Shown here piece by piece: positions 16,014 to 20,187 of a stretch of 20,187 bases of DNA (within the stretch, counting starts at the first letter, position 1; each line of letters begins with the position of its first letter). The translations under genes were made by a program, and so were the position numbers. The stretch spans positions 1 to 20,187 of the forward strand of contig SFWW01000014.1 of assembly GCA_004559845.1 (NCBI GenBank), in the 5' to 3' direction. The DNA is from a bacterium (lineage in GTDB: Bacteria; Bacteroidota; Bacteroidia; Bacteroidales; Muribaculaceae). The notes under the pieces are model-generated. The model had not been told where the DNA came from, searched no databases, and worked only from the letters and a program-made list of their open reading frames with translations.

Positions 16014-16592
16014 TTACACCTTGCTGGGGAAATAGCGCAGGTGGTAGAAGAACGGAATCACATAACTGATTTCGTCGGAGCGTCCGTATTGCGACTTCAC
16101 GATTAAATTCACTTCGCAATCAATGCCCAAATAATGGAGCGGCATTTGGATACCGGCGCCCCATTCCACCGAGGATTGACGCGAAAAATCGTTGTATTGG
16201 AACGACGTGGTGGCAGCGCTCATATCGTCGGCATTGCCTCCGGAAGAAGTCCACGCGTGGTCGTTGTTGTACCAATAGTTGAGGTTGTAGCGCGTGTATC
16301 GGAAGTAGATTGTTTGTGAAGTGCGCGCCTTATTGTTTTTTCTATCGCCCGCCTTGAGCACCTGCATATACACGTTTCCGTCGGGGTCGAGTTTGTAGAA
16401 GGGAGCATTTTCTCCCACTTCAAACACCGAATCGGCAGGCACATCCGCCAAGCGGAAATTGCACAAAAAAGCGTTGCACGATTGGCGCTCATCGTTGAGC
16501 AACTCAGCATAACTGCGATTGTTTTCACACGAAAAGAAGCCCATGGAAGCCACCACAAAGCCCACAATGTAAAGTATTTGTTTTGTTGTCAT
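16014..16592 (-). CDS. Lipoprotein, probably DUF4827 family
   Basis: A 192-residue protein with a lipoprotein leader: a hydrophobic segment then GFFSC (Cys22), followed by ENNRSYAELL. The rest is aromatic and probably beta-rich (YFRYTRYNLNYWY, VIPFFYHLRYF), with an acyl-anchored, envelope location. From memory it resembles the Bacteroidales DUF4827 family, thought to have an FKBP-like fold and found beside glmM-type genes; its function is unknown. The regularly placed internal cysteines (39, 44, 160) are not part of a motif I know. It starts 14 bp after the DHH phosphoesterase stop, consistent with co-transcription. Confidence 0.75.
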   Translation of the reverse strand: MTTKQILYIVGFVVASMGFFSCENNRSYAELLNDERQSCNAFLCNFRLADVPADSVFEVGENAPFYKLDPDGNVYMQVLKAGDRKNNKARTSQTIYFRYTRYNLNYWYNNDHAWTSSGGNADDMSAATTSFQYNDFSRQSSVEWGAGIQMPLHYLGIDCEVNLIVKSQYGRSDEISYVIPFFYHLRYFPSKV

Positions 16593-16606
16593 ATATGAAT
16601 AAAGTG

Positions 16607-17641
16607 TTATTGTTCAGTTCGTTGTGCTGCTGCTATATCAGCCACTAATTGGTGAAACACCGCCACCGCCTCATCCATTGTGCCAAAGAAGTCGCCCCCG
16701 GCGGCATTTTTGTGACCTCCGCCTCCAAAATATTTTGCGCAGATATCGCTCACCGAGAAATCGCCTTGCGAGCGGCAGGACACTTTAATCTTATCGGGGT
16801 CTTCTCTCAAAAACATCACCCACTGCACCCTTGGGGAGCACAGCGGCTTATTGACCAAGCCTTCGGTGTCGCCTTTGGCATAGTGGAAGCGCTCGAGTTC
16901 GTTGGCGGTGAGGGTGATAAGCGCAGCTCCGGCTTCGGGAAACACTTCCATTTTTTCGCTCATGGCATATCCTTGGAGGCGCAGACTGTCTTCGCTGAAG
17001 GTGTTGAGCGCCATATTGTAGAGCCACTGCTTATTGATGGAATAGCGCATTAATTGCGCCACGATCTCGTAGATTTCGGGGTATTCGCTGCTGTAGGTGA
17101 AATTGCCGGTGTCGGTCATCATGCCCAGGTAGAGGCATTGTGCCACTTCGGTGTCGATATGGTGAAGGAGCGCCATCTCATAGAGCAAGCGATACACTAC
17201 TTCGCACGTGGACGACAGATGCGGAAACGAAATTTTCACGGCGAAGATATCGTCGGGGTCGAGGTGATGGTCGACCAGAACGCGAGGCGCCCGGCTTTTT
17301 TCCACCACTTCCGCCAGTTTGTCGATGCGCTTGAGTGTGTTGAAGTCGAGGCAGAAAATGAGGTCGGCATTGCGTACCAAAAATCCGCCGCGCACTTGCG
17401 ACTTGGAATAAATCACCGCATCTTGGATAGCCGGCAAAAACTGCAACGAGCGTGGCAATTGGTCGGGATACACCACGTGGGCATCTTTTCCCATTTTGCG
17501 CAACACCCTGCACAACGCCAAAGTGCTACCCAGCGCATCACCATCGGGTGAGAGGTGACACGTGATTACGATATTGCGCGCCTCGGCGAGCAGTTTTTTT
17601 AAATGGGTAATCGCTCTACTGTCGATAATAGGTTGTAGCAT
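16607..17641 (-). CDS. DHH/DHHA1 phosphoesterase, NrnA-like
   Basis: A 344-residue cytoplasmic phosphoesterase. DHH motifs: SPDGDALGS (Asp33, Asp35), LDFN (Asp99), DHH (124-126) and MTDTGNF (Asp177), which together bind two metal ions. The C-terminal DHHA1 domain has the substrate-binding GGGGHKNAAGG. NrnA-type members degrade oligoribonucleotides to mononucleotides and hydrolyse 3'-phosphoadenosine 5'-phosphate; related proteins cleave cyclic dinucleotide products such as pApA. Which substrate applies here cannot be decided. The open frame extends to a TTG at 17665, but the predicted transcription start lies near 17663, so the ATG at 17641 is the start. First gene of the run leading to the lipoprotein and the mutase. 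Confidence 0.92.
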   Translation of the reverse strand: MLQPIIDSRAITHLKKLLAEARNIVITCHLSPDGDALGSTLALCRVLRKMGKDAHVVYPDQLPRSLQFLPAIQDAVIYSKSQVRGGFLVRNADLIFCLDFNTLKRIDKLAEVVEKSRAPRVLVDHHLDPDDIFAVKISFPHLSSTCEVVYRLLYEMALLHHIDTEVAQCLYLGMMTDTGNFTYSSEYPEIYEIVAQLMRYSINKQWLYNMALNTFSEDSLRLQGYAMSEKMEVFPEAGAALITLTANELERFHYAKGDTEGLVNKPLCSPRVQWVMFLREDPDKIKVSCRSQGDFSVSDICAKYFGGGGHKNAAGGDFFGTMDEAVAVFHQLVADIAAAQRTEQ

Positions 17642-17669
17642 CTGCGGTGGATTTTTTGTAATCAATCAA

Positions 17670-17700
17670 CAAAATTAATGCTAACAAATGGCATTACCAA
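17670..17700 (-). promoter_or_regulatory. Promoter of the DHH/lipoprotein/mutase operon
   Basis: On the minus strand TTG (17700-17698, within TTTTGG) is followed after 20 bp by TAATTTTG (17677-17670). Both elements match the Bacteroidetes -33/-7 consensus with normal spacing. A start about 7 bp later (~17663) gives a ~22-nt leader to the ATG at 17641 and rules out the TTG at 17665. Confidence 0.8.
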
Positions 17701-17702
17701 AA

Positions 17703-17935
17703 TTTTAAGCAAAAAATCCACTACACATTAACATAGTTTTTGATGCTTTTACACGGCTCTTTCATTTAAAAACGGATATGCTTGCCCGCTTTTGTGGCGT
17801 GCAACGAAAATAAAGCCGCCTTCGCCAAAACACAACTACGGCTATAGTTTGCAGGGCAGGAACGTGTGTGGCAACGCAGGCAGGTGGGCTTTGGATGGTG
17901 GGTTTTGATGGATGGAAGAGAACAAAAAGTCGGGT
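17703..17935. other. Intergenic DNA without a recognisable gene
   Basis: Upstream of the DHH operon promoter. Short frames on both strands read only as translated repeat-type DNA. It contains one GGCTATAG word (17840-17847) related to the minisatellite further on. I see no RNA gene or promoter I can support. Confidence 0.55.
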
Positions 17936-18213
17936 GGCGGGGATGTGAGGGCTGAAGCCCTTTCGTGGGACATCGAGTGGGAGAAAGCCAAAAATGTGTT
18001 TTTCGGCTTTCTCCCACTCGCGCCCACGGTGGCTCGCTGTGCGCGCCACTCACATCCCTCGCCGCCCGAAGAAAAAGCCGCTTCGCGGAAAAAAAGTCGG
18101 CTTCGCCGAAAAAGGCTCATCGTTCCGGCTTTCGCGGGCTCCAAGCTGCGCTCGGCTTCGCCTCGCTTGCATGGAGTTGTCCACGATGCGCCATCTCCGA
18201 TGGCGGTTTGACG
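17936..18213. repeat. Dispersed hairpin-rich repeat, copy B, with long nested inverted arms
   Basis: Matches copy A at the left end of the window (18022-18113 with 19-110 at 89/92; 18139-18206 with 226-297). Copy B is complete on its left side and folds extensively. An outer stem joins 17936-17949 to 18049-18063 (14 pairs with one bulge). An inner stem joins 17974-17989 to 18005-18020 (16 perfect pairs, 15-base loop). GGGCT-GA-AGCCC is at 17949-17960, GTGGC/GCCAC at 18029-18049, and TTC-loop hairpins follow. No protein is evident; the long frames in this stretch run through the repeats. Confidence 0.85.
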
Positions 18214-18358
18214 GCTATAGATGCTATAGGTGCTATGGGTGCTATGGGTGCTATGGGTGCTATGGGTGCTATGGGTGCTATGGGTGCTATAGGTGCTATG
18301 GGTGCTATGGGTGCTATGGGTGCTATAGATGCTATGGGGTGCTATGGGTGCTATGGGT
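18214..18358 (+). repeat. 9-bp minisatellite, 16 units of GCTATGGGT type
   Basis: Sixteen consecutive units: eleven GCTATGGGT, two GCTATAGGT, two GCTATAGAT and one 10-base variant with an extra G at 18331-18340. Because the unit length is divisible by three, two frames read as Met-Gly-Ala or Cys-Tyr-Gly repeats, but there is no gene context. The array starts exactly where copy A has a single GGCTATAGGGG (306-316). Confidence 0.97.
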
Positions 18359-18457
18359 GGGGTGGATGGGGGTGCCCGGTGGGGTGTTTTTTTTGGCAGC
18401 CGTTATGGCGGAGGCGTGTCCTTGCCTGTGGGGGGATTTTGGTGGTGGTGGGTGTAT

Positions 18458-18507
18458 AAAAAAATTAGCCGTTAGCTTTTGGGATGATGCGAGCTAACGG
18501 CTAATTT
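18458..18507 (-). terminator. Intrinsic terminator of the small-protein/OmpH-like operon
   Basis: Arms 18492-18507 and 18462-18477 are perfect 16-bp complements (AGCTAACGGCTAATTT) with a 14-base loop. On the minus strand the stem runs into a T tract that continues to 18458. It lies 69 bp past the stop codon at 18576. Confidence 0.88.
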
Positions 18508-18556
18508 ATGTTGTGAGCGGCTAATTTATGTTATTAGCGGCTAATGTATGCTATTA
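18497..18556 (+). repeat. Three tandem 20-bp repeats sharing the terminator arm
   Basis: Units 18497-18516, 18517-18536 and 18537-18556 read about GCGGCTAATTTATGTTATTA. The first unit includes the distal part of the terminator arm, so the satellite seems to have arisen by duplicating it. Each unit repeats GGCTAAT and could pair with the proximal arm at 18462-18472. Confidence 0.85.
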
Positions 18557-18575
18557 GGCAAAAATATAGGGTTTG

Positions 18576-19184
18576 TTATTTTTCTTTTTTGGGTGCCACT
18601 TTGGTGTATTCTTTGTTGAGGCGTTCCACCACGTCGCTTGTGACGTCGAATTTGGGGTCCACGTAGAAAGTGGCGGCCTTGTTAAGAATCATATCGTAGC
18701 CTTTTTCCTTAGCGTATTTTTTCAGGAAATCGTTGATTTTATTGTTGAGGTCAGTTTGATTTTCTTCCAAAATTTTGGCAATTTCTTCTTGCTTAGCCCC
18801 GACCGCTTTTTGTGCCGCCACTACAGCATTTTGGTATGTGGCTTGGTCGGCTTGTGCTTGTTGAGGGTTGGTGGCGTAGACATTATTTTTTTGTTTTTGT
18901 GCAAAAGAAGCTTGCAAATTGCGCAGTTTTTCATCTTGTGCTTTTTGTAGCGCGTCGAATTGGTTTTGCATTCTTGTAGCCGACTCGTTGTAGTCTTTTG
19001 CCAAGTTGTAGAATTTTAATAAAGTGTCGGCGTCAACGTATCGCACAGTCATGTTTTCGTTAGCCTGCTTAGGCATGTTTGCAGAAGCGGGTACTTCGGC
19101 TTTTTTCTCACCTTGGCACGATGCCATTGCCACGAAGAGCAATGCCACGAATGCAAATTTAGAGATTCTGTTCAAAAATTCCAT
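18576..19184 (-). CDS. OmpH/Skp-like periplasmic lipoprotein
   Basis: A 202-residue protein with a lipobox leader (VAMASC, acylated Cys23). After a short linker comes TVRYVDADTLLKFY, the small beta segment typical of OmpH/Skp proteins, then a long charged coiled coil (~65-150). The C terminus returns to a small domain segment with GYDMILNKAATFYVDP, similar to the GYxxVL...Y conserved end of OmpH proteins. Skp binds unfolded outer membrane proteins as a trimer; family members in Bacteroidales usually occur in several copies, and this one is membrane-anchored. A chaperone role is inferred from the family. It follows the small membrane protein gene by 29 bp. Confidence 0.88.
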   Translation of the reverse strand: MEFLNRISKFAFVALLFVAMASCQGEKKAEVPASANMPKQANENMTVRYVDADTLLKFYNLAKDYNESATRMQNQFDALQKAQDEKLRNLQASFAQKQKNNVYATNPQQAQADQATYQNAVVAAQKAVGAKQEEIAKILEENQTDLNNKINDFLKKYAKEKGYDMILNKAATFYVDPKFDVTSDVVERLNKEYTKVAPKKEK

Positions 19185-19213
19185 TTTTTAATTTTTGTGT
19201 ATGAGTAACTTTT

Positions 19214-19384
19214 TTATTGATTATATTCTTTGCTGTGCGCGCAATTGATGCCTTGCTTTTTCATGTGAGGGTTGCTATGTATGTGCGTGTTAGGGAAGGT
19301 GCCACCTTTCACAAAAAAGATGCGCACGCCCAACAGCAGCACAGCTATCAGTAGCAATCCAATCACTAATAAAACCAGCTTCAC
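19214..19384 (-). CDS. Small single-helix membrane protein with FPNTH motif
   Basis: A 56-codon frame starting with GTG, with a TAA directly upstream, so no longer start exists. Residues 3-24 are a hydrophobic helix (LVLLVIGLLLIAVLLLGVRIFF), followed by a basic VK and GGTFPNTHI, then MKKQGINC. I recognise this layout, a helix then GGxFPNTH then KxGIxC, from small conserved Bacteroidales proteins of unknown function. The single cysteine sits in the probable cytoplasmic tail. A -7 box (TAAATTTG) lies 25 bp upstream, and the OmpH-like gene follows 29 bp downstream, so both are probably co-transcribed. Short genes with GTG starts like this are easily missed. Confidence 0.78.
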   Translation of the reverse strand: MKLVLLVIGLLLIAVLLLGVRIFFVKGGTFPNTHIHSNPHMKKQGINCAHSKEYNQ

Positions 19385-19408
19385 TTACGCTTTTCAGTAA
19401 ATTTTGTG

Positions 19409-19416
19409 CAAATTTA
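19409..19416 (-). promoter_or_regulatory. -7 promoter box of the small-protein/OmpH-like operon
   Basis: TAAATTTG on the minus strand matches TAnnTTTG exactly and gives a leader of roughly 18 nt to the GTG at 19384. A TTG lies 23 bp upstream, slightly farther than usual. Confidence 0.6.
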
Positions 19417-19460
19417 GAAAAGGTTTCCGATATTTTGCCCAATTATTCAAATAAAATTTG

Positions 19461-19468
19461 TAACTTTA
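19461..19468 (+). promoter_or_regulatory. Possible -7 box of the M20 dipeptidase gene
   Basis: TAACTTTA preceded by TTTG, with a TTTG at 19434-19437 (23-bp spacing). One base off the TAnnTTTG pattern. It would give a leader of about 75 nt. It faces away from the minus-strand promoter at 19409-19416. Confidence 0.45.
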
Positions 19469-19549
19469 CGATTGTAAAAGCAATGTTTTAACAAAAATTT
19501 ATATACTCAACGCAAACCTAACCGTTTTATTTACAAATATTATTTTATT

Positions 19550-20187
19550 ATGGAAGTAAAAGATTTAAAACCTGCTCGCGTTTGGCAAATATTCGACGCA
19601 ATGACAAAGGTGCCCCGTCCGTCGGGCAATTTGGACAAAATTCGTGAATGGCTCATCAATTTTGCCAAAGAACACAATTTGGACTACAAAGTGGATGAAG
19701 TGGGCAATGTAGCGATGTTTCGCCCCGCAGCTCCCGGCTTTGAGAATGCCAAAGGCGTGGTGCTGCAAGGCCACATGGATATGGTGGCAGAAAAACTTCC
19801 TACATCGAATCATAATTTTCTTACCGACCCGCTTGAAACCCGCGTAGAAGGCGAATGGGTGTGGGCCAACAACACCACGCTTGGCGCCGACGACGGCATC
19901 GGTCTTTCCATTGCTCTGGCAGCGCTCACCGACCCCGATATTAAGTGCGGCGCTCTCGAAGCCCTTGCCACAGTGGACGAAGAAACCGGTCTTACCGGTG
20001 CCACCAACATTCAAGCCGACATGCTTGTGGGCGACTATTTGCTCAACCTCGACAGCGAAGACGATGGTGTGATTACCATTGGCTGTGCCGGTGGTGTGGT
20101 GACCCCCGTTACCTTCGACTACAAGCCCGAAGCCGCTCCCGCCGATTTGGTGTACTTTGCCGTGAAGGTGGGCAAACTGATGGGTGG
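19550..20187 (+). CDS. pepD: Aminoacyl-histidine dipeptidase, M20 family (partial, C terminus off right edge)
   Basis: The first 212 residues of an M20C metallopeptidase of the PepD/carnosinase type, a cytosolic di-zinc enzyme that cleaves dipeptides such as Xaa-His. The metal-site residues present are His75 and Asp77 (LQGHMDMV), bridging Asp114 (LGADDGIG), catalytic Glu144 and Glu145 (VDEETGLTGA), and Asp168 (NLDSED). Complete relatives are ~480-490 residues, so a little under half is inside the window; the last zinc ligand and most of the dimerisation lid are beyond the edge. The ATG at 19550 fits the family N terminus (ARVWQIFDAMTKVPRPSGN). Transcribed divergently from the OmpH-like operon. 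Confidence 0.92.
   Translation, partial: MEVKDLKPARVWQIFDAMTKVPRPSGNLDKIREWLINFAKEHNLDYKVDEVGNVAMFRPAAPGFENAKGVVLQGHMDMVAEKLPTSNHNFLTDPLETRVEGEWVWANNTTLGADDGIGLSIALAALTDPDIKCGALEALATVDEETGLTGATNIQADMLVGDYLLNLDSEDDGVITIGCAGGVVTPVTFDYKPEAAPADLVYFAVKVGKLMG

Noticed and set aside
17965..18497. Two plus-strand frames of ~165 codons through the repeat and minisatellite, with Met-Gly-Ala or Cys-Tyr-Gly repeats
   Set aside because: They stay open because the unit is 9 bp long. The flanks are hairpin repeat shared with a non-coding locus, and there is no conserved domain.

Overview
The window looks like a chromosomal piece of a Bacteroidales bacterium (phylum Bacteroidota); I cannot place it to genus. 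The reasons are: promoters of the Bacteroidetes sigma type (a TAnnTTTG -7 box, in two cases with a TTG element 19-20 bp upstream), weak or absent Shine-Dalgarno sites, several protein types typical of the order (a DUF3127-like protein, a PurF paralogue starting MGGFFG, an OmpH-like lipoprotein, a DUF4827-like lipoprotein, a DPP-VI-like NlpC/P60 endopeptidase), and lipobox or Tat-type leaders. It is mostly housekeeping DNA with repeat-rich intergenic regions. I see no phage, transposase, CRISPR array, rRNA or tRNA.

Layout. 1-368: non-coding, one copy of a long dispersed repeat. 475-909 (-): DUF3127-like protein with an SSB-like acidic tail, with its own promoter and terminator. 1065-5502 (-): an apparent operon of response regulator, sensor histidine kinase and a Pit-type phosphate permease fused to a PhoU-like domain, closed by an intrinsic terminator and preceded by 11-bp-phased TGTAACA half-sites. 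5772-12473 (-): transglutaminase-like protein, NlpC/P60 endopeptidase, Tat-exported L-Ala-D/L-Glu epimerase, SGNH protein and MBOAT acyltransferase, interrupted by five tandem 87-bp repeats. 12985-14400 (+): PurF-like enzyme without its catalytic cysteine. 14540-17641 (-): DHH phosphoesterase, DUF4827-like lipoprotein and phosphoglucosamine mutase-like enzyme. 17642-18575: a gene-free stretch with a second copy of the dispersed repeat, a 9-bp minisatellite and a terminator hairpin followed by a 20-bp satellite. 18576-19384 (-): a 56-residue membrane protein and an OmpH-like lipoprotein. 19550 to the right edge (+): the start of an M20 aminoacyl-histidine dipeptidase.

How the genes fit together. 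The first operon looks like an inorganic phosphate sensing and uptake unit. The second looks like envelope peptidoglycan turnover: peptide side chains are cut to L-Ala-D-Glu and epimerised, next to an O-acylation pair (MBOAT plus SGNH) that may act on peptidoglycan or a surface polysaccharide. The phosphoglucosamine mutase feeds UDP-GlcNAc synthesis. The most unusual features are the structured non-coding repeats, the PurF-like enzyme without its glutaminase nucleophile, and the phased operator candidate upstream of the two-component system.
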